DNA of 64,000 bases. Source: Pollutimonas sp963706785 (GTDB lineage Bacteria > Pseudomonadota > Gammaproteobacteria > Burkholderiales > Burkholderiaceae_B). The notes beneath the pieces were generated by a model. The model had not been told where the DNA came from and did not search any database. It was given only the letters and a program-made list of their open reading frames with translations. Shown here one piece after another: positions 18,667 through 27,749 of the stretch. The position numbers and the translations under genes are program-made. The DNA is taken from positions 62,001-126,000 of the forward strand of contig CAVPNJ010000003.1 of assembly GCA_963706785.1 (NCBI GenBank). Reading direction: 5' to 3'. The number at the start of each line of letters is the position of its first letter. Within the stretch, counting starts at the first letter, position 1.

Positions 18667-19914
18667 ATGAGTGTTGTGCTGTTTAAAAATGGGGCACTGC
18701 TGGACCCGACTCTACCAGAGCTGCTGCAGGGCCACGATGTACTGGTGGAAGACGGCATAGTCAAAGAGGTATCCGATAAGCCGATTTCCGTTGCAAATGC
18801 GCGTGTTATCGACGTCAGCGGCAAGACCATCATGCCTGGTTTGATTGATCTGCACGGACATGTGATCGCTACGCAACTGAACCTCAGCACGCAAGGCATA
18901 TTGCCTGACGCGCTTGTGATGATGCGATCAGTCCCGATTATGAGCGGGATGCTGCGCCGTGGTTTCACCACTCTCCGTGACGCCGGTGGCGCAGGATGGG
19001 GCCTGAAATGTGCTGTCGAAGAGAAAACGATAGTCGGGCCGCGCCTGTTTATCTCCGGTCGCGCGCTTAGCCAGACAGGCGGCCACGGCGACCCTCGTCC
19101 GCGCTCCGATCATTTGCGCCCTATGAGCTTTTGCGGATGTTGTTTCAGGGCCGGCAATATCGGTCGTGTGGTCGATGGTGTGGATAACCTGCGGCGCGCT
19201 GTCCGGGAAGAATTCCAGATGGGTGCGGACCAGATCAAGATCATGGCGTCCGGCGGGGTCGCTTCCCCCACTGATCCCATTGCTGCTTTCGGCTACTCGG
19301 AAGACGAGATGCGCGCGGTCGTGGACGAAGCCCGCGGCCGTCAAACTTACGTTATGGCACACTCGTACACCCCGGAAGCCATTGAACGCGCCGTTCGCAT
19401 GGGGGTGCGCACTATCGAGCATGGCAACCTGATTGACGAGCGCGTGGCAAAGCTTATGGCAGAGAAGGGAACCTACGTTGTGCCTACGCTGGTGACTTAC
19501 GAGGCCTTGGCAAGCGAAGGCGCCTCGTATGGCTTGCCCGCAGACAGCGTTGAAAAGATTGCAACCGTACGCACCGCCGGTCTGCAGTCGCTGGAGATCT
19601 TTAAACGTGCCGGCGTAAAAATGGGTTTTGGATCCGACCTTCTTGGGCCATCGCATCGATTGCAAAGCAACGAATTTCGCATCCGTGCCGAAGTGTTGTC
19701 GCCGTTTGAAGTCATACAAAGCGCAACGCTTATAGGCGCGGAAGTGCTCAATATGCAAGGCAAGCTTGGCCAGTTAACTGCCGGGTCCATCGCTGATGTG
19801 CTGGTCGTCGACGGCGACCCGTACAAAGACATCAATTGCCTGCTCGGTCAGGGCGACCATATCCCGCTCGTAATGAAAGCGGGTGAAATCTATTTCGATG
19901 AACTGGGGGGATAG
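18667..19914 (+). CDS. metal-dependent amidohydrolase, prolidase/imidazolonepropionase-like
   Basis: This 415-residue amidohydrolase-superfamily protein has a small N-terminal beta domain and a TIM barrel with all expected ligands: HxH (His63, His65 in LIDLHGHV), bridging Lys191 (QIKIMASGG), His232 (AHSYTP), His252 (IEHGN) and Asp324 (FGSDLLG). The set matches binuclear zinc enzymes that cleave Xaa-Pro or N-acyl amino-acid bonds. An FCGCC cysteine cluster (155-159) is unusual. No signal peptide is present. It is 27 bases behind the permease gene, so its substrate probably arrives through the ABC importer. Confidence 0.88.
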   Translation: MSVVLFKNGALLDPTLPELLQGHDVLVEDGIVKEVSDKPISVANARVIDVSGKTIMPGLIDLHGHVIATQLNLSTQGILPDALVMMRSVPIMSGMLRRGFTTLRDAGGAGWGLKCAVEEKTIVGPRLFISGRALSQTGGHGDPRPRSDHLRPMSFCGCCFRAGNIGRVVDGVDNLRRAVREEFQMGADQIKIMASGGVASPTDPIAAFGYSEDEMRAVVDEARGRQTYVMAHSYTPEAIERAVRMGVRTIEHGNLIDERVAKLMAEKGTYVVPTLVTYEALASEGASYGLPADSVEKIATVRTAGLQSLEIFKRAGVKMGFGSDLLGPSHRLQSNEFRIRAEVLSPFEVIQSATLIGAEVLNMQGKLGQLTAGSIADVLVVDGDPYKDINCLLGQGDHIPLVMKAGEIYFDELGG

Positions 19915-20037
19915 GTCTCCATGGCCAGGTATTACCTTGATCGCCTGCTGCTTGTACGCTTGAGAAGTGTCAACACGGCAGCAGACAGACGGAACTTCAG
20001 CCTGATGTCTATAGGTTAACTTGTACCGAGGTTTTAA

Positions 20038-21654
20038 ATGACCGTATCTGACAACCCCTATAAAGACTCACTCCCCGGCGAAGAGCTTGGCGATTTGAAC
20101 GCGGCCAAGGGCTGGAACCCTCCGACGGCCGCAGTCGCACGTGACCGTGGCGCGGGCCCGTTCAAGCGTCTTGTTCTGCGTGGTGCCACCATAATCGACG
20201 GCACTGGCGCTCCGCCATGGGGTCCGGTGGATATCGTGGTCGAAAACGAACGCATCGTCGCCATAGTGGGCGTGGGAGCGTCGCTGAACACCATTAATCC
20301 CAATCGACGTCCGGCTGGGGGCGATCATGAAATCGATTGCCATGGGAAATTCGTAACGCCTGGATTTGTTGACTCCCATGCGCATATAGGGACGCCGTAT
20401 CATTCCATGTCGGGCATCGTGCCGCCGGCCGACTATATTTACAAGCTATGGCTCGCCCACGGTGTCACTACAGTACGGGAAATGGGCGCCATCAACGGCC
20501 TGAGCTACACCCTGCAGCAAAGGGACGCGTCGGCAAAAAATGAAATTGCCGCACCTCGCATTGTGTCGCACGCCTATTTTCCTGCAGTGAACGACAGGGT
20601 GAAAACCATCTTCACAACTGACCAGGCACGAGAGTGGGTACGCAAGCTTAAAGAGCGTGGCGCCGACGGCATCAAGTTCTTCGGAGCACCTCCGGCCATT
20701 ATGCAGGCCGCCCTGGACGAAGCCGCAAAAGTGGGTCTGAAATCTGCGTGCCATCATGCACAAATGGCGGTAAGCCGAGTTAATGCGCTGAAGTCGGCGT
20801 CGTGGGGACTGACCAGTTCAGAACATTACTATGGTTTGCCCGAAGCACTTTTCGAAAATAAGGTAGTGCAGGACTTTCCTACAGACTACAACTACAGCGA
20901 CGAGTATTTTCGCTTCGCGCTGGCGGGCCAGACCTTTATGCAGGCAGCCCAGCCAGGCAGTGCGAAGTGGAAAGAGGTCATGGAAAAATTCCTTGAGTTC
21001 GGACACACTTTCGTTCCGACCTTCAATATCTATGATGCGAATCGTGACCTAATGCGCGCCCGGCGCGCCGACTGGCATGACGAGTACACCTGGAGCGCCG
21101 TATGGAAGTACTTCCAGCCGCAGCGTGGGGGCCATGGCGCCTACTGGTATCGTTGGAGCACCACTAACGAAATTGAATGGAAGCAAAACTATCGCTTGTG
21201 GATGCAATTTATTAACGAATACAAGAACTTAGGCGGGCGCGTGTGCGCGGGTAGCGATTCCGGATTTATTTTTCAGATCTACGGTTTCGGTTTTATACGC
21301 GAGCTGGAATTACTTCAGGAATCTGGCTTCCATCCCTTGGAAGTTTTGCGCGCGGCAACGTCGTTGGGTGCAGAGCTGCTTGGCCTCGACGAGGACACCG
21401 GCTCTGTCGACATGGGCAAGCGCGCCGATCTTTTAGTGTTGGATCAAAACCCTCTGGACGACTTCAAGCTGCTGTACGGCACGGGTGCCATGCGTTTGAA
21501 TGACGGCAATGGCAAGGTGGAATGGAACAGGGCGCTGCGCTATACGATCAAATCCGGCGTTGTCTACGATGTAGACGAATTATTGGCGGACGTGCGCAAC
21601 ATGGTTGACGGGAGCTGGGAAGGTGATCCGGAGCGTCCACCGCATGTCCGTTGA
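20038..21654 (+). CDS. second metal-dependent amidohydrolase, long form
   Basis: The 538-residue cytoplasmic protein is of the same superfamily but diverged. HxH is in VDSHAHIGTP (His114, His116), Lys213 in GIKFFGAPP, His239/240 in ACHHAQM, His263 in SSEHYYG and Asp407 in AGSDSGF. It has about 120 extra residues relative to the first enzyme, including a tryptophan- and tyrosine-rich insertion (about 345-390, QRGGHGAYWYRWS) that would cover the active site. Two dissimilar amidohydrolases in one operon suggest successive cleavages of one imported compound; that is inference. Its 3' end overlaps the GTPase gene by 11 bases. Confidence 0.85.
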   Translation: MTVSDNPYKDSLPGEELGDLNAAKGWNPPTAAVARDRGAGPFKRLVLRGATIIDGTGAPPWGPVDIVVENERIVAIVGVGASLNTINPNRRPAGGDHEIDCHGKFVTPGFVDSHAHIGTPYHSMSGIVPPADYIYKLWLAHGVTTVREMGAINGLSYTLQQRDASAKNEIAAPRIVSHAYFPAVNDRVKTIFTTDQAREWVRKLKERGADGIKFFGAPPAIMQAALDEAAKVGLKSACHHAQMAVSRVNALKSASWGLTSSEHYYGLPEALFENKVVQDFPTDYNYSDEYFRFALAGQTFMQAAQPGSAKWKEVMEKFLEFGHTFVPTFNIYDANRDLMRARRADWHDEYTWSAVWKYFQPQRGGHGAYWYRWSTTNEIEWKQNYRLWMQFINEYKNLGGRVCAGSDSGFIFQIYGFGFIRELELLQESGFHPLEVLRAATSLGAELLGLDEDTGSVDMGKRADLLVLDQNPLDDFKLLYGTGAMRLNDGNGKVEWNRALRYTIKSGVVYDVDELLADVRNMVDGSWEGDPERPPHVR

Positions 21655-22645
21655 CTTAATCATACTGTCGGGTTTTCTTGGCAGCGGGAAAACTACGCTC
21701 CTGGTCGATTTCCTTAAACAAGAGGGCGGTTCTGACACAGGCGTCATCGTCAACGAGGTCGGTGAAATCGGCATCGACGGCGCAATCATTGCCGATGGCA
21801 GCGACGGCATTCCCATGTTGACGCTGGCAAACGGATGCGTCTGCTGCTCATTGCGCAGCAGCCTGGTGCATACAGTGTGTGCTTTGCTGGATTCGCCTCG
21901 TCCTGTGGGCGCACCGCCTTTTCGCCGCATCATCCTGGAAACCAGTGGGCTGTCTAAACCGGGGCCCATAATCGCTTCATTGGCCGACCCCCAGATCAGC
22001 GCTCGCGAGCTGCGCGTGAGTGTCGTCAGTACCTACGATTGCGTAACGGGATCGCTGAATGTGGAAACGTTCGAGGAAGCTGTAGCACAGTTGGCAGCGG
22101 CTCAGCGCATCGTCTTCACAAAAATAGACAGGGTCGATAGTCAGAGCCTCGAGCAGCACTTGCGTCGTGCCGCAGGCGTCAGCCCGCTTGCTCAAGTGGT
22201 GGCTGAGACCGACCGCCGCAAGACTGTCGCCAAGGCCTTCAGCTCGATGCCGGTATTAGATCCGGTCGAGGGGGCGCTACAGGCTTTGCGTACTACGGCC
22301 CAAAAAGGGCTGAGGCATCCGCGCGTGCATGTATTGGGGGGAACGGTGCAGCACGAAGCATCGTGGTCCGACGTGGCTCAGTGGCTTGACGATCTTGCAG
22401 GCCTTTGCGGCGATCGCCTTCTACGTATCAAGGCGCTTGTGCCCGTAACCGATTGCCCCGAGCCCATTCTTATCCAAAGTGTTGGGACAACCTTCAGCGC
22501 ACCGCGCCGTATGGTCGACAGAGGCAAAGACTACCCTGCCGCTTGCATGGTTATCGTTCGCGATTTGGATGCAGAATACATAAATAGCGTCTTGCAGGGC
22601 GCACCGATCATTTTGGCACTGGCCAGCACGCAATCTGCTTTATAA
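21644..22645 (+). CDS. CobW/P47K (G3E) GTPase, putative metal chaperone
   Basis: The 333-residue protein has Walker A GFLGSGKTT (10-18), the metal motif CVCC (Cys65, Cys67, Cys68 in NGCVCCSL), VNEVGEIGID (switch region), LETSGL and the guanine-specificity motif TKID (159-162), followed by the CobW C-terminal domain. G3E GTPases deliver zinc, cobalt or nickel to client enzymes. I chose ATG 21644 because GGAG lies 10 bases upstream; it overlaps the preceding stop. Location directly after two metal-dependent amidohydrolases suggests they are the clients. Confidence 0.9.
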   Translation: MSVDLIILSGFLGSGKTTLLVDFLKQEGGSDTGVIVNEVGEIGIDGAIIADGSDGIPMLTLANGCVCCSLRSSLVHTVCALLDSPRPVGAPPFRRIILETSGLSKPGPIIASLADPQISARELRVSVVSTYDCVTGSLNVETFEEAVAQLAAAQRIVFTKIDRVDSQSLEQHLRRAAGVSPLAQVVAETDRRKTVAKAFSSMPVLDPVEGALQALRTTAQKGLRHPRVHVLGGTVQHEASWSDVAQWLDDLAGLCGDRLLRIKALVPVTDCPEPILIQSVGTTFSAPRRMVDRGKDYPAACMVIVRDLDAEYINSVLQGAPIILALASTQSAL

Positions 22646-22721
22646 ACCCGCTGGACTTCTGTATTTTCCGCTGAAGGCCAGTGTTTATGTTCGCAGTACA
22701 TACATTTTCACGGAGCATCAC

Positions 22722-23777
22722 ATGAATGCACATAATGAAAATCGACGTGGCTTCCTTAAAAAGGCTTCTAGCCTGGCCTTGGTTCCCGCACTGCCAATGA
22801 TTCCCGGCATGGCGCATGCGGCGGGTGCAGAAGTGATCGTAGGCACATGGGGGGGCGACTATCAAAACCTATTGCAGCAATACATAGAGCCCATCTTGGC
22901 TAAAGACGGCATCAAGGTGATTTACGATACTGGCAATGCCACGGCACGCAATACAAAACTCAAAGCGGAACGTAATTCCCGTCGTGGTTCCATGGATGTT
23001 CCTATACTGGGCGATCTCGACATGTACGACGCCAGCGCGGCCGACGTATTCATACCTGTATCTGAAAAACTGGTTCCTAATCTTGCGAATGTCATCGACA
23101 CCTTCAAGACGGGGTACTCGATTCCGCATATTTTCAGTGCCATGGTGCTGGTGTACAACAAGGAGAAAGTGCCTGGGGGACTAAAATCGTTCAAAGACAC
23201 GCTGGATCCCAAATACAAAGGGCGCGTGGCGTTTTCCGACATTTTGTTCAACTTCAATACGTTGTTCGTCGGCCTGTCTGAGGGCGGCAAGGGTGATAGC
23301 TTCGAGCCTGGCTACAAGTTTCTACGCCAACTTAAAGGCAACCAGCCTAAGGTGTTCCCATCAAATGAGGCGGTCGCAGCAGCGTTTAAATCTGGTGAAA
23401 TCTGGATCGCGTGCATGTGGAAGGCGCGCGCCTTGCAATGGCGCGATGCCGGTCTTCCTTTGGAATTCGTCATCCCACAGGAGGGCGCAATCCCCGTCAC
23501 GTTTGAAGCCGCGGTGCCTAAAAACAGCCGCAACCAAGACAACGCATGGAAATACATGAATGCGCTGCTCGACCCGGAAGGACAGGTCCATTTCGCGCGT
23601 AGTATGGGCTACGCGCCTACGGTGAGGAACGCAAAGTTACCCGCAGACCTCCAGGGGCGCGTCGGATTTTCAGAAGCAGAGCTTGCCCGTATTCATCCGT
23701 ATAACCTGGAAAAACTCGCTTCGCAGAGGGCTGCAAGCCTAGATTTCTGGAACAAGGAATTTAAGTCTGGCTTGTAG
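22722..23777 (+). CDS. polyamine-type ABC importer substrate-binding protein (PotD-like)
   Basis: This is a 351-residue periplasmic binding protein of the spermidine/putrescine class. The N-terminus ENRRGFLKKASSLAL is a twin-arginine-type signal, and the mature protein starts near AHAAG (about 33). Family landmarks are VIVGTWGGDYQNLLQQY, VYNKEKVP and the hinge region NSRNQDNAWKYMNALLDPE. It completes the importer begun at 15825. Its position after the hydrolase genes rather than beside the permeases is unusual. A hairpin just downstream may give it a partial transcript end. Confidence 0.92.
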   Translation: MNAHNENRRGFLKKASSLALVPALPMIPGMAHAAGAEVIVGTWGGDYQNLLQQYIEPILAKDGIKVIYDTGNATARNTKLKAERNSRRGSMDVPILGDLDMYDASAADVFIPVSEKLVPNLANVIDTFKTGYSIPHIFSAMVLVYNKEKVPGGLKSFKDTLDPKYKGRVAFSDILFNFNTLFVGLSEGGKGDSFEPGYKFLRQLKGNQPKVFPSNEAVAAAFKSGEIWIACMWKARALQWRDAGLPLEFVIPQEGAIPVTFEAAVPKNSRNQDNAWKYMNALLDPEGQVHFARSMGYAPTVRNAKLPADLQGRVGFSEAELARIHPYNLEKLASQRAASLDFWNKEFKSGL

Positions 23778-23798
23778 TGGCACCCGGATCGACATAAG

Positions 23799-23837
23799 AA
23801 GCCGAGCCCGTCTAATGGCCCGGCTTAGTAACTGTTT
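23799..23837 (+). terminator. imperfect hairpin after the binding-protein gene
   Basis: AAGCCGAGCC (23799-23808) pairs with GGCCCGGCTT (23817-23826) with one mismatch. A CTGTTTTT tract follows 7 bases later. It may be an intrinsic terminator or a readthrough attenuator ahead of the gamma-glutamyltransferase gene. Confidence 0.5.
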
Positions 23838-23843
23838 TTGGAT

Positions 23844-25493
23844 ATGAACATGAGACGTATCCCGGAGTACCGATTGCCTGAGTCCAGCGCGATGATAGTC
23901 GCTCCGCAGCCCGAGGCAGTTTTCGCTGGTGCAGATATATTGCGCGCTGGCGGCAACGCGTTAGACGCAGCAATAGCGTGCGCCATGACGCAAGGCGTAG
24001 TGGACCCTTTAATGTGCGGCGTGGGCGGTTTTGGCTTGCTTCACATTTACGATCCATCAACGGGAATTAACACGGTTTACGAGGGATTCGGCGGTTGCCC
24101 GGCTGAAAGCCGTGTCGATATGTGGAAGGACATTGCGCTCGGCGACACGGTGGATGGGTTCGGATTCATCGTTAAAGACTTCGTGAATGAAGCGGGCGCC
24201 ATGTCGGTCACAGCGCCGGGCTTGCTTAGAATGCTCGACGCAGCACATCAAGACCTGGGTTCTGTACCGTGGGCGGCATTGTTCGATTCAGCAATTGCGT
24301 ATGCGCGAGAAGGGTGGATAGTCAGACCTCACGTCTACACGGTGTTCACGCAGGATGAGAGCAAGTATGGGCGCATGAATTACGGCGACAAATTGCGACT
24401 AACTGAAGATGGTCGACGCATATACCTGGAGCTCGATGGCGGGTATAAAAAGCCTGGCACTACCATACGCAATCCCGATCTAGCTGGCACGCTTGAAACG
24501 CTTGCTAAAGAGGGTGCCGAAAGTTTTTACACCGGCCCCCTTGCGCAACGCATCATCGAAGATGTACGCCGCAACGGTGGAATCCTGTCGCACCAGGACC
24601 TTACTGAATTCCAGGTATACAAGTCCGTGCCGTTGAGTGTGGATTATCGCGGTTGGCGCGTTGCGATGCCGGGGCCTCCAGGTGGTGGTACGTTGGTTGC
24701 GCAGATGCTGAAAATTTTCGAGCGTTTCGACCCAGTTGCGATGGGCTTCAACTCTGTCGAATATATTCGGGTACTGACCGAAGCGATGAAAATCGCCCTG
24801 CGCGATAAAGAGCAATTCATCGGAGATCCTCGGTTTTCGGAAAATCCCATAGATCGGTTGCTGTCAGACGCTTACATTGACGAATGCGCGCAGATAATTC
24901 GTAAGGGTTACAAAACCGATGTACCGCGCCAGCGCGCCGTCGAATCGCAGCACACCACCCACGTTTCCGCGGTAGACGGCAATGGCATGGTAGTGTCGTT
25001 AACGCATACGCTGGGCAACCCATCGGGCTTTATTGTGAAAGATACTGGGCTAATGCTTAATGGCGCCATGAGCACTTTCGACCCCATTCCGGGCCGGCCT
25101 AACTCAATCGAACCAGGCAAGCGCCGCTATTCGTCAATGGTGCCCACCATAGTGTTCGGTGGCAATACACCAGTGTGTTCAGTGGGTGCGCCCGGGGCTT
25201 CCTGGATAGGCCCGGCTGTTGCGCAAGTTCTACTTAATATGCTTGACTGGGGTATGGACATTCAACAGGCCATCAGTGCGCCGCGCGTCGTGTCCACTAG
25301 CAATGCCATTGACATCTCTAACCGAATTCCTTTACGTATTCAGCGTTCATTAGAAGAACAGGGCTATACCGTACGCCGATCGCATCTGTCGTATGCCTTC
25401 GCAGGCGTGCATGGCATTACGATGTTCGACGGTATTCTTCGGGGTGGCGCAGACCCGCAGCGCGACGGTTGTGCCGAAGGTGTGAAGGCCTAG
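23844..25493 (+). CDS. gamma-glutamyltransferase family protein
   Basis: The protein has 549 residues. The autoprocessing threonine sits in HTTHVSAVDGNG (Thr371 from this start), as in E. coli GGT. The N-terminal LRAGGNALDAAIA and GVGGFGLLHI blocks, and the C-terminal GAPGASWIGPAVAQ block, are all present. No signal peptide is visible, so unlike periplasmic GGT it should act in the cytoplasm. It would hydrolyse or transfer a gamma-glutamyl group. In an operon with an amine-type importer and amidohydrolases, a gamma-glutamyl amide or N-acyl compound is a fair guess. TTG 23838 and ATG 23850 are alternative starts. Confidence 0.88.
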   Translation: MNMRRIPEYRLPESSAMIVAPQPEAVFAGADILRAGGNALDAAIACAMTQGVVDPLMCGVGGFGLLHIYDPSTGINTVYEGFGGCPAESRVDMWKDIALGDTVDGFGFIVKDFVNEAGAMSVTAPGLLRMLDAAHQDLGSVPWAALFDSAIAYAREGWIVRPHVYTVFTQDESKYGRMNYGDKLRLTEDGRRIYLELDGGYKKPGTTIRNPDLAGTLETLAKEGAESFYTGPLAQRIIEDVRRNGGILSHQDLTEFQVYKSVPLSVDYRGWRVAMPGPPGGGTLVAQMLKIFERFDPVAMGFNSVEYIRVLTEAMKIALRDKEQFIGDPRFSENPIDRLLSDAYIDECAQIIRKGYKTDVPRQRAVESQHTTHVSAVDGNGMVVSLTHTLGNPSGFIVKDTGLMLNGAMSTFDPIPGRPNSIEPGKRRYSSMVPTIVFGGNTPVCSVGAPGASWIGPAVAQVLLNMLDWGMDIQQAISAPRVVSTSNAIDISNRIPLRIQRSLEEQGYTVRRSHLSYAFAGVHGITMFDGILRGGADPQRDGCAEGVKA

Positions 25494-25532
25494 GAGTAGA
25501 CAGTCGTCCAGGCAGCGGCAAGTTTGCAGGGA

Positions 25533-25694
25533 ATGCCTCGCTGGATGCACGGGACGCAAAATCAGGGTATTGTCCTTTGCACTACACGCAAAGGTCATGT
25601 TCATCCGATCCTATTGCACATGGCTGAAGCCGCGCATACAGTCGTCGTTCATGGTGCTGCAGGTATGGCCTTGCAGTCGAGTCCGATACTATGA
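25533..25694 (+). other. possible 53-codon reading frame in a 221-base gap
   Basis: Between the GGT gene and the Ldh2-type gene there is an open frame from ATG 25533 (GCAGGGA upstream) to TGA 25692-25694. It could encode a small protein with a hydrophobic middle (HTVVVHGAAGMALQ). Nothing recognisable was seen, and it may be chance or a decayed 3' end of a lost gene. Confidence 0.2.
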
Positions 25695-25714
25695 TGAAAA
25701 TGGAGACAACGAGC

Positions 25715-26734
25715 ATGAACCTGATTGATGCCAACACGCCGGAAAAGATACGCCTGACGGTAGACGACGCGGTGCAACTGGGAGAATCCGCGCTCCAAGG
25801 AATAGGTTATACCGCCGACGAGGCCCGCACGATCACCCACCATCTTGTCGACAACTCGCTGTGTGGCTACGAGTTTGCCGGCTTGCCTCGCATTCTTGCC
25901 ATTGCGAACAGCCCCGAACTGCAGAAACCGCGTTATCCGGTGAAAGTCATTCATGAGACGCCGGTCTCTGCGCTTCTGGATGGGGGAAATCACGTCGGCT
26001 ACATTTCCGTGAACGCCGCTGCCGAGCTGGCCATCGAGAAGGTGGCCAAGTCCGGCATCGCCGTGGTCGGGGTGGCCAACAGCTGGTTCAGCGGTCGTAA
26101 CGCCTACTATCTCGAGAAAATTGCGCGGGCGGGGTATGTGGGTATCCACACCGTAAGTGGCAGCCCCATGGTGGTGCCCATTGGCGCCAAGCGACCGGCG
26201 CTCGGCACCAATCCTATCGCTTTTGCATTCCCCGGCGAGGTTGACCCCTTCGTTTTCGACATGGGGACGGGCGCCACGATGTGGGGTGAAGTGTTGCTTC
26301 ATGCCTTTCTCGAGAAAGACTTTTCAGATGTCGTCGGCGTCGACGCCCAGGGTGTTCCAACAAAGAATGCGAAGGCTATCGTAGACGGTGGTGTCATCCC
26401 CTTCGCGGGCCATAAGGGCTATGGCTTGTCGCTTGCCATTCAGGCTTTGGGTTTGTTGGCGGGGGCCAAGATGCGCGCAGGGAATGTGTCGGATTTCGGA
26501 TTCCTGTTCATTGCGTTCGATCCGGAAATCATGATGCCGGCGGCGGAATTCAAGGCCCAGCTTACCGAACTTCTGCAAAATATAAAGAACCTGCCAAGGC
26601 AAGACGGTGTCGATGAAATCCGAATTCCGTCTGAGCGTTCGTACCGCGAGCGCGAGGTGCGTCGCGAACAAGGCATTCTGCTGCAGCGTCGCGTCTACGA
26701 TCAACTGATGGAGATGCAGGCCGTACATGGATGA
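25715..26734 (+). CDS. Ldh2-family (malate/L-lactate/ureidoglycolate-type) dehydrogenase
   Basis: The 339-residue NAD(P)-dependent oxidoreductase is of the Ldh2/AllD family (PF02615). Landmarks are LVDNSLCGYEFAGLPRI, VVGVANSWFSGRNAYY, the GAKRPALGTNPIAFAFP nucleotide-site loop and AGHKGYGLSLAIQ. It reduces a 2-keto acid or related carbonyl and typically handles malate, lactate, ureidoglycolate or imino acids. I chose ATG 25715 because GGAG stands nine bases upstream; ATG 25691 is possible. Its stop overlaps the following lysR start by eight bases. Confidence 0.87.
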   Translation: MNLIDANTPEKIRLTVDDAVQLGESALQGIGYTADEARTITHHLVDNSLCGYEFAGLPRILAIANSPELQKPRYPVKVIHETPVSALLDGGNHVGYISVNAAAELAIEKVAKSGIAVVGVANSWFSGRNAYYLEKIARAGYVGIHTVSGSPMVVPIGAKRPALGTNPIAFAFPGEVDPFVFDMGTGATMWGEVLLHAFLEKDFSDVVGVDAQGVPTKNAKAIVDGGVIPFAGHKGYGLSLAIQALGLLAGAKMRAGNVSDFGFLFIAFDPEIMMPAAEFKAQLTELLQNIKNLPRQDGVDEIRIPSERSYREREVRREQGILLQRRVYDQLMEMQAVHG

Positions 26735-27710
26735 ATTGACTGCAATCCGTGTATTTGTGAAGGTGGCCGAGGCGGGCAGCTTTTCTGAGGCCGGTCGCCG
26801 CCTTGATATGGCGACTAGCTCTGTCTCCCGCCAGATCAACGCGCTGGAAGAATCGCTCGGAGTCCGTCTCTTCAAACGCTCTACGCGCAACCTCGTGCTT
26901 ACCGAGGCCGGCCAGACCTATCTGGTTTCGGTAAACCCCGCGCTGCGCCAGCTAGAGCTTGCCAGGCGTAGCGCTCATTCCTACCAGCGTACGATTAGCG
27001 GTTCCATCCGCGTGCACGTTCGCACGTCAGCCGGAACTGAGGTGATCGTACCGGCATTGTCGTCTTTCCTTGAGCGCTACCCCGACATCGAGATTGACAT
27101 CACCTTGACCGATGAACGCGTGGACCTTCTTGCCAATGGCGTCGATGTTGCGGTGTGGCTAGGTAAGCTGGAAGACTCGAGCATGGTGGCAAGAAGTCTT
27201 AGCGGCAGCAAGCGGTTGGTATGTGGTAGCCCGGACTACCTGCGGCGATATGGCATTCCGTCCAAACCGGAAGATCTGCTCCATCACAGCTGCTTGATCT
27301 ATCAACAACTTAATTACTCGAAAGAGTGGCGCTTCCGCAAAGGCGACGAGTCGATCACTGTTCCGGTCACAGGCAGGCTGCGCACGTCGAATAGCGTCGT
27401 GTTGATGGCCGGTGCCAAACAGGGGCTGGGTCTTGTCATGCTGCAGGACTGGATGGTGCGCAAATCCGAGGAGGACGGCGTGCTGCAAACTGTGTTGCGA
27501 GACTATGAAGCCTTCCCGACCGAATCCGATACCTCGCTTTATGTGGTGTACCCGCAGCGTCAGGGTTTGCCGCTGAAAGTACGGGTCTTTATCGATTTCC
27601 TGGTGCAGTTGTTTGATCCGGACTGGCAGGCGTCTCATGAAACGGATGTTCCCGTCGCGGCGCAATCAGCAAAGCCAGCGTCCAATGACGGAGCCAAAGC
27701 TAAACGATAG
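26727..27710 (+). CDS. LysR-family regulator (DsdC/CrgA-like branch)
   Basis: This 327-residue LysR protein has the HTH (ELTAIRVFVKVAEAGSFSEAGRRL; SSVSRQINALEESLGVRLF) and effector domain (GSIRVHVRTSAGTEVIVPAL; VDVAVWLGKLEDSSMVAR), with a lysine-rich C-terminal tail. This branch is typical of proteobacterial regulators of dehydrogenases and transporters. It overlaps the dehydrogenase gene and so may be autoregulated within the importer/hydrolase operon. Confidence 0.9.
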   Translation: MDELTAIRVFVKVAEAGSFSEAGRRLDMATSSVSRQINALEESLGVRLFKRSTRNLVLTEAGQTYLVSVNPALRQLELARRSAHSYQRTISGSIRVHVRTSAGTEVIVPALSSFLERYPDIEIDITLTDERVDLLANGVDVAVWLGKLEDSSMVARSLSGSKRLVCGSPDYLRRYGIPSKPEDLLHHSCLIYQQLNYSKEWRFRKGDESITVPVTGRLRTSNSVVLMAGAKQGLGLVMLQDWMVRKSEEDGVLQTVLRDYEAFPTESDTSLYVVYPQRQGLPLKVRVFIDFLVQLFDPDWQASHETDVPVAAQSAKPASNDGAKAKR

Positions 27711-27749
27711 GTGACGACACCGCTAGAACGGTAGCCGCCCATCGTCTTT

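Noticed and set aside
18928..19758. 276-codon minus-strand open frame
   Set aside because: Antisense to the amidohydrolase gene with catalytic residues on the plus strand; no start signal or domain.
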